Positions 16,291 through 23,657 of a DNA stretch of 64,000 nucleotides are shown in pieces. The number at the start of each line of letters is the position of its first letter. Within the stretch, counting starts at the first letter, position 1. The stretch is from assembly GCF_021261325.1 (NCBI RefSeq), contig NZ_JAJSBI010000033.1, positions 1-64,000 of the forward strand, given 5' to 3'. This DNA comes from Streptomyces guryensis (GTDB lineage: Bacteria; Actinomycetota; Actinomycetes; Streptomycetales; Streptomycetaceae). The notes below the pieces were generated by a model. It saw nothing but the letters and a program-made list of their open reading frames with translations, was not told the DNA's origin and ran no database searches. The translations under genes were made by a program, and so were the position numbers.

Positions 16291-17073
16291 TCATTCCTGC
16301 CGCGGGTTCGGCTTCAGCACGGCGAACACCGCCTGGCCCGGGTCTGCCAGCCAGGCGATCCGCCCGACGTCCGGCACATCCGAGGCGGGCATGAGCACCG
16401 ACCCGCCGTTCTCCTGCACCTTCGTCGCGATGACATCGGCGTCGGCCACGGCGAAGTACGGCACCCAGCGCGGCTCCTCCCCTTCGCCACGGAGCGGGGC
16501 GACACCGCCGAAGCTGCCCTCCTGCTGGTCGCCGTCCTTGATGCTGAGCACCCGGTACGTCATCCCGGGTGCCTGCATCTCCTGGAAACGCCAGCCGAAC
16601 AGCCCCTGGTAGAAGCGGATCGCCGCCTCCGGGTCGGCGACGTGCAGCTCCACCCACACCAGCGTGTTGTCCTCTGACGCCTTCTCCAGCCCCTTCGTCT
16701 TCGCCGGCTGCCATACGGCGAACTGCGCACCCTGGGGATCGGTGAACTGGCCCATCCAGCCCTCACCCATGACGTCCATGGGTTCGGCCCGCACAGCGCC
16801 CCCGCCGGCAGCCACGTCGCGAGCGGTGGCCTGGACGTCGTCGCTCTGGAAGTACGTCGTCCAGGCCGACGCGGCGCCCTCCTCGCTCAGTGGCCCGAGG
16901 GCGCCGACGGTCTTCCCGTCCTTCTGGAAGAACCCGTACCCGCCGGCGTCGGGCCCGGCGGACACGAACTGCCACCCGAAGACGGCGCCGTAGAAGGCGG
17001 CGGCCGCGTCCGTGTCGTGGCTGCCGAGGTCGATCCAGTCGGGTGATCCGGTGCGGAAGTCGGTGCCGAGCAT
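16291..17073 (-). CDS. Two-domain VOC (glyoxalase-fold) protein
   Basis: This 260-aa protein has two tandem glyoxalase/VOC modules. The first begins PDWIDLGSHDTDAAAAFYGAVFGW and the second begins LVWVELHVADPEAAIRFYQGLFGW; each ends in a DPxGAxFAVW/DPGQAVFAVL strand. The start at 17073 follows AGGAGGAAACGC. VOC proteins bind metals for isomerase, dioxygenase or resistance functions; no specific reaction can be read here. It is paralogous to the protein at 60495-61259. The gene is a single transcription unit whose 3' end abuts a truncated ORF of the sugar operon. Confidence 0.88.
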   Translation of the reverse strand: MLGTDFRTGSPDWIDLGSHDTDAAAAFYGAVFGWQFVSAGPDAGGYGFFQKDGKTVGALGPLSEEGAASAWTTYFQSDDVQATARDVAAGGGAVRAEPMDVMGEGWMGQFTDPQGAQFAVWQPAKTKGLEKASEDNTLVWVELHVADPEAAIRFYQGLFGWRFQEMQAPGMTYRVLSIKDGDQQEGSFGGVAPLRGEGEEPRWVPYFAVADADVIATKVQENGGSVLMPASDVPDVGRIAWLADPGQAVFAVLKPNPRQE

Positions 17074-17217
17074 GCGTTTCCTCCTACGAGGTCGGTGTGG
17101 AGACTCCGTCACCATGCCGCCCCCGTGGACGGTGCCCCGTTCACCGGCCCGCGGACCCAGGGGGTTTCACCCGGGCGGGCGTCCCGCATCCGGCCCGACC
17201 CCTGCGCCGGGCGGATG

Positions 17218-18756
17218 TCAGGGGTCGAGCGCCTTGCGCAGGCCGGGCTTCGACGCATCGGCCCATGCGGTCGGCAGTTCCCGTTCGCGCTCCCTGGCCA
17301 CGCCCTGTTCCTGGCCGTAGAGCAGGCCCCAGGTGAAACCAGGCTCCCCCGCGGCGTGCGCCGCCAGGGCCAGCTTCCGCAGGGCGTCCCGGGCCACGAC
17401 GCTGTCCTGATGGTCCCCGAGCACCTTCTGCACGGCCTTCACGCGCTTGCCGAGCCGTTTCGCGGGCTTGCCGAGCGAGGCACGCGCCGGTTCGGTGGCG
17501 TAGCGCGTCTTCTTGGCCGACTTGCGGGCCTCGTGGAGCGCCGTGTCGCGTTCCGTTCCGGGCGCGAGCTCCAGCGCGTGCGCCGCCCGACCGGCCAACC
17601 GGTCGTACTCCTTGAAGACGCCCTTGGCCATCACCTTCTCCGGTTTGCGGCCTGCCTTGCCACGCAGCGGCGGCGCTTCGGTGAGCGCGGCCAGGGAATC
17701 CAGCAGGGCCAGGTACCGAGGTGTGCGCAGCGCGTCCAGGGTGCGCCGGCGCGCCTCGTCGGTGCGGGCAACGTTCCACGCCTTCAGCCGGGCCTCGACA
17801 GGCCCGAGGACGAGTTCCCCGGGCAGGGCCTCGATACGCGAGCCGAGCCGTTCCATGAGGACCTCCTGGTCGCGCTCCGCGCCCAGCTCGCCACCCAGCC
17901 ACTTGAGGTCGTCGCGGATCGGATCGGTGACCTGACGATCCAGCACCGACCGGTAGGAACGCAGGATGCTGCGCAGCCGGCGGCAGGCGACACGCATCCT
18001 GTGCACCGAGTCGGGCACGTCACGGCGCACCGCCGGATCGAGACGCACCAGGGCGTGCACCTGTTCGTCCACGTACCTGAGGACGTCGTCGCCGGCCCAG
18101 CCGGGTACGACGGCCTCGGCACGGGGGTCCGGCAGACGCGGCCCGCCCACTCCTGTCTGCTCAAGGGCCCGGGCCAGCTTGGACGGATCGGACGCGCGGT
18201 CGATGCCGTTCTTGCGCAGGGTCTTGTCCACGGCGTCCAGCAGTGCCGGATCGGCGCCGTCGGCGAGTTCGACCTCCATCTCGGTCCAGGCGGCCAGGGT
18301 GGTCGTGCCGCGCAGGGGTTCGGCGCGGACCTTGTCGACGGTCAGGGAGGCGAGGACCGCGCCTTCGGAATCGACGAGGTTCCGCGTGGCGCGGGTGGAC
18401 CTGATGCGGACGACCGGGGTCAGCTCTGCCCCGCGGGTACGGGAAAGGGCCAGGTCACGCAGGGTGTCCGGAATGGTCTCGGACAGCGGGGACCGCACCT
18501 CCTCCCGACTGTCCTGCGACAGGGGCAGCTTCAGGTGCCAGCCGGGGTCGGGTCCGCCGGTCCTTCGCCGTAGCGTTGCCGACGCGCCGGCCAGCCGCAG
18601 GTCCCCGGTGTCGTGGTACACGGCATCCAGCTCGTCGGTGCCCTGTTCCACGACCGACACGATGCCGTCCACGCCGGTGAGCTCGGGGAGCCACGAGGTG
18701 TCATCGGCCGACGGAGCATCGTACTTTCGCTCTGTCTCACGCTTCGACTGGGTCAT
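17218..18756 (-). CDS. CYTH and CHAD domain protein
   Basis: The protein of about 512 aa begins with a CYTH domain (signature ETERKYD near the N-terminus; further conserved Lys/Arg/Glu such as ATLRRRTG and WTEMEVEL). From about residue 235 follows a CHAD domain with conserved His/Arg/Lys helices (DSVHRMRVACRRLRSILRS, LHEARKSAKKTRY, KAVQKVLGDHQDSVVARD). CYTH domains bind triphosphates; CHAD domains bind inorganic polyphosphate and localise to polyphosphate granules. ATG 18756 is chosen since it directly precedes the CYTH motif; an upstream start at 18771 is possible. The gene is divergent from the MFS gene at 18922, and an 8-bp tandem repeat lies between them. Confidence 0.93.
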   Translation of the reverse strand: MTQSKRETERKYDAPSADDTSWLPELTGVDGIVSVVEQGTDELDAVYHDTGDLRLAGASATLRRRTGGPDPGWHLKLPLSQDSREEVRSPLSETIPDTLRDLALSRTRGAELTPVVRIRSTRATRNLVDSEGAVLASLTVDKVRAEPLRGTTTLAAWTEMEVELADGADPALLDAVDKTLRKNGIDRASDPSKLARALEQTGVGGPRLPDPRAEAVVPGWAGDDVLRYVDEQVHALVRLDPAVRRDVPDSVHRMRVACRRLRSILRSYRSVLDRQVTDPIRDDLKWLGGELGAERDQEVLMERLGSRIEALPGELVLGPVEARLKAWNVARTDEARRRTLDALRTPRYLALLDSLAALTEAPPLRGKAGRKPEKVMAKGVFKEYDRLAGRAAHALELAPGTERDTALHEARKSAKKTRYATEPARASLGKPAKRLGKRVKAVQKVLGDHQDSVVARDALRKLALAAHAAGEPGFTWGLLYGQEQGVARERERELPTAWADASKPGLRKALDP

Positions 18757-18817
18757 ACCGTTCGCGTACACGCCTCAGCGCAGCTCAAACACGCGTGAGG
18801 CCCCAAACAGACCCTCG

Positions 18818-18873
18818 CCACCGGGCCACCGGGCCACCGGGCCACCGGGCCACCGGGCCACCGGGCCACCGGG
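18818..18873. repeat. Seven tandem copies of an 8-bp unit
   Basis: The unit CCACCGGG is repeated seven times without interruption in the intergenic region between the CHAD gene and the MFS gene. The 8-bp period is not a multiple of three and the region is not coding. Copy-number change would alter promoter spacing for either gene. Confidence 0.9.
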
Positions 18874-18921
18874 CGGAGCACATCCCTTGCCCTGCTCGCT
18901 GCATCCCCCTAGCGTTGTTTT

Positions 18922-20181
18922 GTGCCGCAGATAAACAAATCCCGAACGCGCAACGTCGTGCCGGGCAACAACAGCAGCGACCTCACCCGGCTCCGCATCA
19001 CGCTCACCGTCTTCTTCGCCCTCGACGGCTTCATCTTCGCCGGCTGGGTCGTCCGTATCCCCGCGATCAAGGAACAGACCGGCGCCTCGGCCAGCGCCCT
19101 CGGGCTCGCCCTGCTCGGCGTCTCCGCCGGCGCCGTGATCACGATGATGCTCACCGGACGCCTGTGCCGCCGCTACGGCAGCCACGCCGTCACCGTGGTC
19201 TGCGGCATCCTGCTGTCGCTGAGCGTCGCCCTGCCGCCGCTGACCCACTCGGCCGTCGCACTCGGCGCCGTTCTCCTGCTCTTCGGCGCGGCCTACGGCG
19301 GGATCAACGTCGCCTTCAACAGCGCGGCCGTCGACCTCGTCACCGCCCTGCGACGGCCGGTCATGCCGAGCTTCCACGCCGCTTTCAGCCTGGGCGGCAT
19401 GCTCGGCGCCGGGCTGGGGGGGCTGGTCGCCGGGCATCTGTCCCCCACGCGGCATCTCCTCGGGCTGACCTTCATCGGGCTTGCCGTGACCGCCGTAGCG
19501 GGACGTTCGTTGCTGCGTGAGCAGCCACCGCGGCAGCCACCGCGGCCGCCCGAGTCGGCGGGCGGCGCCGGGCAGGACGGTCCGAGCCGGCTCGACGGGC
19601 GTCGCCGCGGGCTGGTCGCCGTCTTCGGGCTCATCGCCCTGTGCACGGCGTACGGCGAGGGGGCCATGGCCGACTGGGGCGCACTGCACCTCGAACAGGA
19701 CCTGGGCGCCTCAGCGGGGGCGGCGGCACTGGGGTACTCCTGTTTCGCGCTCGCCATGACCGTCGGGCGGCTGACGGGAACGACCCTGCTCGAACGTCTC
19801 GGCCCCACCCGCACCGTGATCGCGGGCGGCACCACCGCCGCGCTCGGCATGCTGGCCGGCTCCCTGGCGCCCTCGCTGTTGGCGGCTCTGATCGGCTTCG
19901 CCGTCACGGGCCTCGGTCTCGCCAACCTCTTCCCGGTCGCCGTCGAACGCGCCGGGATGCTCGCCGGCCCGAGCGGTGTCGCGATCGCCTCCACCCTCGG
20001 CTACGGCGGCATGCTCCTCGGACCGCCCGCGATCGGTTTCATGGCCGACTGGTTCTCCCTGCCCGCGGCCCTCACCAGCGTCGCGGTACTGGCAGCGGTC
20101 GCCGCGCTCATCGGGCTGGTACTGCATTTCCCGGGGGGCACCCCCCGGGCCCCCGGCAGAAAAGCAGGCCGGCCGGTGTGA
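18922..20181 (+). CDS. MFS transporter
   Basis: The 419-aa protein has about twelve hydrophobic segments. An MFS-type cytoplasmic loop (MMLTGRLCRRYGSHAV) follows the second segment. The central loop around residues 195-225 is Pro/Gly-rich. It resembles the small-molecule efflux branch seen in actinobacteria. GTG 18922 has no obvious ribosome site, so the mRNA may be leaderless or start at GTG 18958. The substrate is unknown. Confidence 0.85.
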   Translation: MPQINKSRTRNVVPGNNSSDLTRLRITLTVFFALDGFIFAGWVVRIPAIKEQTGASASALGLALLGVSAGAVITMMLTGRLCRRYGSHAVTVVCGILLSLSVALPPLTHSAVALGAVLLLFGAAYGGINVAFNSAAVDLVTALRRPVMPSFHAAFSLGGMLGAGLGGLVAGHLSPTRHLLGLTFIGLAVTAVAGRSLLREQPPRQPPRPPESAGGAGQDGPSRLDGRRRGLVAVFGLIALCTAYGEGAMADWGALHLEQDLGASAGAAALGYSCFALAMTVGRLTGTTLLERLGPTRTVIAGGTTAALGMLAGSLAPSLLAALIGFAVTGLGLANLFPVAVERAGMLAGPSGVAIASTLGYGGMLLGPPAIGFMADWFSLPAALTSVAVLAAVAALIGLVLHFPGGTPRAPGRKAGRPV

Positions 20182-20282
20182 CCGGCGCGGACATCGCGCG
20201 GCGACCCCAGTAACACGCCGTGCGGCCGCCGGAAGGTCTCGGCGCTCGCCGCACCCTCGGCTCACGTGAGGAGGCGCCGTCC

Positions 20283-20540
20283 GGAGCAGATCGCGTTCCG
20301 CCTGGTCCGGGGAGGACGTCCCGGTCAGGCGCATCGCCTCGGCGAGTTCGCCGGTGAGTTCGTCGAGCAGCGGGCGACTCCGGCCTCCCCGGCGACCGTC
20401 AGCGCCCACAGCACCGGCCGTCCGACGAACACCGCGCGGGCACCGCGCGCGAGTCCCAACCGGTGGCCGCCTCGGCCGTGCTGAGGCCCTGACCGGCTCC
20501 TCCGCGGAAGCAGCCGTAGATCTCGGGCGGCAGAGCGCGG
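20283..20540 (-). pseudogene. Remnant of an FMN-dependent alpha-hydroxy-acid oxidase
   Basis: Reading the minus strand, about 20536-20440 gives ALPPEIYGCFRGGAGQGLSTAEAATGWDS, the N-terminal pattern of the family (LPxxxYxYxxGGAGDE). Almost at once, about 20438-20370 gives VFVGRPVLWALTVAGEAGVAR, the C-terminal FMN-binding end. A one-base loss near 20370 then shifts the frame to LLDELTGELAEAMRLTG, the last helix. The catalytic middle (about 250 residues) is therefore missing and the end is frameshifted. The remnant sits in the 583-bp gap between the MFS gene and the L,D-transpeptidase gene. The rest of the gap shows no other gene. Confidence 0.65.
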
Positions 20541-20764
20541 GCGGCCTGCGCCTCCGGGCCGTCCGTCCGGCGGCCGATCTCCGTCACAACCGGCCCCGGT
20601 CGAATCGCACCCCCGCGGAGGGCGCAGGTAGCCCCCACCCTGAGCAGTCACCCCGATGGGCCGGTCGGCCGGATGCCTTCCCGGGGTACCAGGAAAGCGA
20701 CAAGTCAACGAAACCAGCCGAAGCAAGCAACGCAAGTCCAGCCCTTGGGGAAGGGGAGAGTCCC

Positions 20765-21955
20765 ATGCGACAGCACCCGCCGGCACAGTGGGGCCGCCGG
20801 AGCGCACCTCCGATCGCCTTCGCGTCGGCCGCCGCCGTCCTACTCGCCGCGTGCAGCTCCGGCGGCGGGGCGGACGGCGGGGACAAGGGGGGACCTCCCG
20901 CGATAGTCGTGCAGCCCGACGCGGGCAGCGCGAAGGTGCCGCTCGGGCGGAAGGTGACGGTGCACGCACGGGGCGGATCCCTGATCTCCGTCGAGGTCGG
21001 CTCCCCCGGCCCGGGCCGGATCTTGGGCACCTGGTCCGAGGACAGGTCCGTGTGGACCTCGACCACGCCGCTCGCCCCGGGCGCCACCTACACGGTGAAG
21101 GCGCACGGAAAGACGGATGGCGGATCAGCCCTCGACAAGACCGCTTCCTTCACCACCGAGGCGCCGAAGAACGCCTTCGTCGGCGAGTACCACCCCGACA
21201 AGGGCACGACGGTCGGCATCGCCATGCCGGTCTCGATCACCTTCAACAAGCCGATCCGCGACAAGGCGGCGGTCGAGCGCAAGCTCCATGTCACCGCCTC
21301 CCCCACGGTCCAGGGTGCCTGGAGCTGGATGAAGGACCGCAACGGCAACGACCGTATCGACTACCGCCCGGTGAACTACTGGCCGCCGGGCACGCGTGTC
21401 ACGCTGCGCATGGACCTGGCAGGCGTGAACGCGGGCAACGGGCTCTACGGCACCCAGGACCGCGTCGTGGACTTCCGCATCGGGGACGCCGTGACCAGCA
21501 CCGTGAACGTCACGACGAAAACGATGACGGTGACGAGGAACGGGCGGACGCTGCGCACCCTGAAGGTCTCCAGTGGAAAGAAGGGCTACGAGACGTGGAA
21601 CGGCACCATGGTCGTCCTGGGCAAGGTGCCGACCATCCGCATGAACTCCTCGACCGTGCGGATCTTCGGCCCCGAGGCGTACGACCTGGGCGCGGTCAAA
21701 TGGGACGTCCAGCTCACCCAGTCCGGCACCTACGTGCACGCGGCGCCCTGGAACAAGGGCAAGTTCGGCGTGGTCAACGGCAGCCACGGCTGCATCGGCA
21801 TGAGCACCGAGGACGCCCAGTGGTTCTACGGCCGGGTCGACCTGGGCGACCCGGTCACGGTCGTCCACTCCGTCGACACCGTGGCGGCCAACAACGGCTA
21901 CGGCGACTGGAACATCCCCTGGGCCACCTGGAAGAGGGGCAGTGCCCTCAACTAG
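20765..21955 (+). CDS. L,D-transpeptidase lipoprotein
   Basis: The 396-aa lipoprotein has a signal peptide ending in LLAAC (Cys30). Two Ig-like regions follow (about 45-135 and 136-240, the second with GIAMPVSITFNKPI). The YkuD catalytic domain (about 245-370) has His325, His341 and the nucleophile Cys343 in NGSHGCIGMS. These enzymes form 3-3 crosslinks in peptidoglycan or attach proteins to it outside the membrane. The architecture matches actinobacterial Ldt proteins. ATG 20765 follows AAGGGGAGAG. Its TAG stop (21953-21955) overlaps the first two bases of the inverted repeat of the 879-bp element downstream, so insertion occurred exactly at or very near the gene end. Confidence 0.93.
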   Translation: MRQHPPAQWGRRSAPPIAFASAAAVLLAACSSGGGADGGDKGGPPAIVVQPDAGSAKVPLGRKVTVHARGGSLISVEVGSPGPGRILGTWSEDRSVWTSTTPLAPGATYTVKAHGKTDGGSALDKTASFTTEAPKNAFVGEYHPDKGTTVGIAMPVSITFNKPIRDKAAVERKLHVTASPTVQGAWSWMKDRNGNDRIDYRPVNYWPPGTRVTLRMDLAGVNAGNGLYGTQDRVVDFRIGDAVTSTVNVTTKTMTVTRNGRTLRTLKVSSGKKGYETWNGTMVVLGKVPTIRMNSSTVRIFGPEAYDLGAVKWDVQLTQSGTYVHAAPWNKGKFGVVNGSHGCIGMSTEDAQWFYGRVDLGDPVTVVHSVDTVAANNGYGDWNIPWATWKRGSALN

Positions 21956-21978
21956 TGCCGCATCAGACAACCTTTGCC
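21954..21978 (+). repeat. Left terminal inverted repeat of the 879-bp element
   Basis: It begins AGTGCCGCATCAGACAACC. The reverse complement of 22808-22832 is the same except for G in place of C at the fifteenth position. Its first two bases complete the TAG stop of the L,D-transpeptidase gene. Confidence 0.85.
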
Positions 21979-21986
21979 CCGTAGTG

Positions 21987-22030
21987 ACGTGACGCGCCGT
22001 CCGAACCAGCATCCGAACGGCGCGTCACGT
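21987..22030. terminator. 14-bp hairpin between the L,D-transpeptidase and hydrolase genes
   Basis: ACGTGACGCGCCGT (21987-22000) pairs perfectly with ACGGCGCGTCACGT (22017-22030) around a 16-nt loop. It lies 4 bp beyond the hydrolase stop and 31 bp beyond the transpeptidase stop, so it could end transcription from both sides. No U-tract follows. It also lies inside the left end of the 879-bp element. Confidence 0.6.
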
Positions 22031-22034
22031 CCCC

Positions 22035-22685
22035 TCAGGTCGCGATGGCAAACTCCAGGGTCGCTGGCGCGAGGTCGGTGAGGAACTGAGCACGGTCGAA
22101 GCCCTCGCTTTCGACCATGCCCGGCGGAGGCGTGTTCATGAAGCTGAAGTGACCGGCCCCCGGCACGACACGAAGGTCGACCTGGGCTGACGCGCTCTTC
22201 AAGCGGACGGCCTGCTCGACGGGCGTGACGGTGTCCATCTCTCCCGCATAGACGAGCATCGGCGCTGTCACCGCGCCCAGGGCACCCGGAGCGGCGAACC
22301 AGCCGGCCGCGGGCGCGTACAAGACGAGACGGCCAACACGTGGCTCTCGTGGGACATCCAGCGGCCTGCCGTCCCGCCCCCAGGGCGTCGCGCCGGCGAG
22401 ACAGAGGCCGGCCCAACCACCGATCGAGTGGCCGACCACCACAACAGACGCGTCCTCAGACGCCCAGCGGCGGAGCGCCTCGACCAGCCCGAACGGGCGG
22501 GCGAGCAGCTCAGCCGTGGTCGCCTCCCGAGCGACAAAACGCTCGAAGTAAGGCGCGATGACCTGGCAGTCATGGGCTGCCAGGTACTCCAGGAGAGGCC
22601 GGTACCGCTCCGGGTCGCCGCCTGCTCCAGCAGCGAAGAGCACGACACGCTCACGGTTCGTTGGGCCAAGCGTCAGTGCCTGCAT
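22035..22685 (-). CDS. Alpha/beta hydrolase (passenger gene of the inverted-repeat element)
   Basis: This 216-aa cytoplasmic protein shows a complete alpha/beta hydrolase triad: Ser87 in the nucleophile elbow GHSIGGW, Asp151 in GEMDTVTP and His179 in PGAGHFSF. No signal peptide is present. The substrate is unknown; small esterases or dienelactone-hydrolase-like enzymes have this size. By eye its GC content and third-position bias are lower than the neighbouring genes (more ACA, TCA and CGA), consistent with transfer. It lies wholly between the inverted repeats at 21954 and 22832. No strong ribosome site precedes ATG 22685. Confidence 0.85.
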   Translation of the reverse strand: MQALTLGPTNRERVVLFAAGAGGDPERYRPLLEYLAAHDCQVIAPYFERFVAREATTAELLARPFGLVEALRRWASEDASVVVVGHSIGGWAGLCLAGATPWGRDGRPLDVPREPRVGRLVLYAPAAGWFAAPGALGAVTAPMLVYAGEMDTVTPVEQAVRLKSASAQVDLRVVPGAGHFSFMNTPPPGMVESEGFDRAQFLTDLAPATLEFAIAT

Positions 22686-22807
22686 CTCGCTCCCTCAACA
22701 CAGCGCCGTTGCCTGAAGCCGGCCCGCAGGTCACTCCGTGCTCTGCTATGGCCTCAGATTAGCGCGCAGCAGATCGCGGCACCCGAACGGCGCGTCGCAT
22801 CAGCGGT

Positions 22808-22832
22808 GGCAAAGGTTCTCTGATGCGGCACT
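22808..22832 (-). repeat. Right terminal inverted repeat of the 879-bp element
   Basis: This is the inverted counterpart of 21954-21978, 24 of 25 positions identical. Just outside it is a run of six A residues followed by a GC-rich hairpin near 22841-22856. On the minus strand that reads as a hairpin followed by T residues, a possible terminator for leftward transcription. Confidence 0.85.
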
Positions 22833-22915
22833 GGAAAAAACGGCGGCGGCCCGCCGCTGCCGGCCGCGTTCCGCGGGATGCTGGTTTCGGTACGAGCGGG
22901 CCGGGAGGTGCTGGG

Positions 22916-23473
22916 ATGCGGTGGTGGTCCGGGGCATGGATGATCGCCGGGACGGTCGTCCTGGCGGCGTGCGGTACGTCGGCGGGCGGCGGATCCACGG
23001 GAGCGACAGGAGCGGCGTCGACGCCGGGGAGCAGCTCGGCGGGGCCGTCCTCCCCGGCACCGACGGGCCCGTCCGCGAACCCGTCCGGCGAAAGCCCCAG
23101 TGCGTCGGCCACGGCGCCCTCGCCCCCGGCCCGCCACTGCGCGGCCGGGCACGCGCAGATCAGCGTCGCCCCTGGTGACGCGGTCGAGCGGCGGCTGTGC
23201 GTGCGGCCGGGGACCGTGGTCTCCCTCGTCCTGCGGCCCCGGACGGACGACAAGCGGTGGCAGGGCGTGAACACTTCCGCGCCGGTGTTCGTACTGGCCT
23301 CCGGATGGCGACTGGACGCCGACGGAACGGCCCACGCCTCACTGCGGTGCGCCGGCACCCGCGGCGGTGAGGCCGAGGTCACCGCTCTGGCGAAGGCCCC
23401 GGACGTGGCGGGCGCGGCACGCACCGCGTTCACGCTTCACGTGAGTGTGATGCCGTACGCGACGCAGGGGTGA
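22916..23473 (+). CDS. Small secreted lipoprotein of unknown function
   Basis: The 185-aa protein has a signal peptide with the lipobox VLAAC, a Ser/Gly/Thr/Pro-rich linker of about 50 residues, and a C-terminal beta-rich domain containing three cysteines (HCAAGH, RLCVRPG, LRCAGT). The start at 22916 follows GGGAGGT; a longer frame from 22823 would begin inside the element's right inverted repeat and is unlikely. I do not recognise the C-terminal domain. It is predicted to sit on the outer face of the membrane. Confidence 0.8.
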   Translation: MRWWSGAWMIAGTVVLAACGTSAGGGSTGATGAASTPGSSSAGPSSPAPTGPSANPSGESPSASATAPSPPARHCAAGHAQISVAPGDAVERRLCVRPGTVVSLVLRPRTDDKRWQGVNTSAPVFVLASGWRLDADGTAHASLRCAGTRGGEAEVTALAKAPDVAGAARTAFTLHVSVMPYATQG

Positions 23474-23657
23474 CTCCGGAAGCAGGGCCCTGGCGGCGCC
23501 CTCTGCCCCTGTCCGCGACGACTGCCCAAACCATCCATGTACAGCCGACAACTCCTGTGAAAGAGCGTCCAAACACTCGACAGACCTGTGGTAACCGGCG
23601 GTAACTTCTGTCACGCTCCCCATCGAAACCGCTTTCCCTCCACAGGAGACACACCCC

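Larger units (their letters stand above)
21954..22832. mobile_element. 879-bp element with long inverted ends carrying an alpha/beta hydrolase
   Basis: The ends are inverted copies: the outer 25 bp at 21954-21978 and 22808-22832 differ at one position. Further inside, both ends carry a related CGACGCGCCGTTCGG-like block (left about 21991-22005, right about 22782-22797), so similarity extends to roughly 50 bp with small gaps. The interior holds one gene, an alpha/beta hydrolase on the minus strand, and no transposase. This fits a non-autonomous transposable element with a passenger gene. No clear target duplication is seen. The family is not assigned. Confidence 0.65.

Noticed and set aside
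18811..18880. The 8-bp repeat as a CRISPR array
   Set aside because: The units are 8 bp without spacers and no cas genes are present.
22823..22916. Longer N-terminus of the lipoprotein starting in the right inverted repeat
   Set aside because: It would add 31 Arg/Pro-rich residues before the signal peptide and has no ribosome site; ATG 22916 has GGGAGGT.
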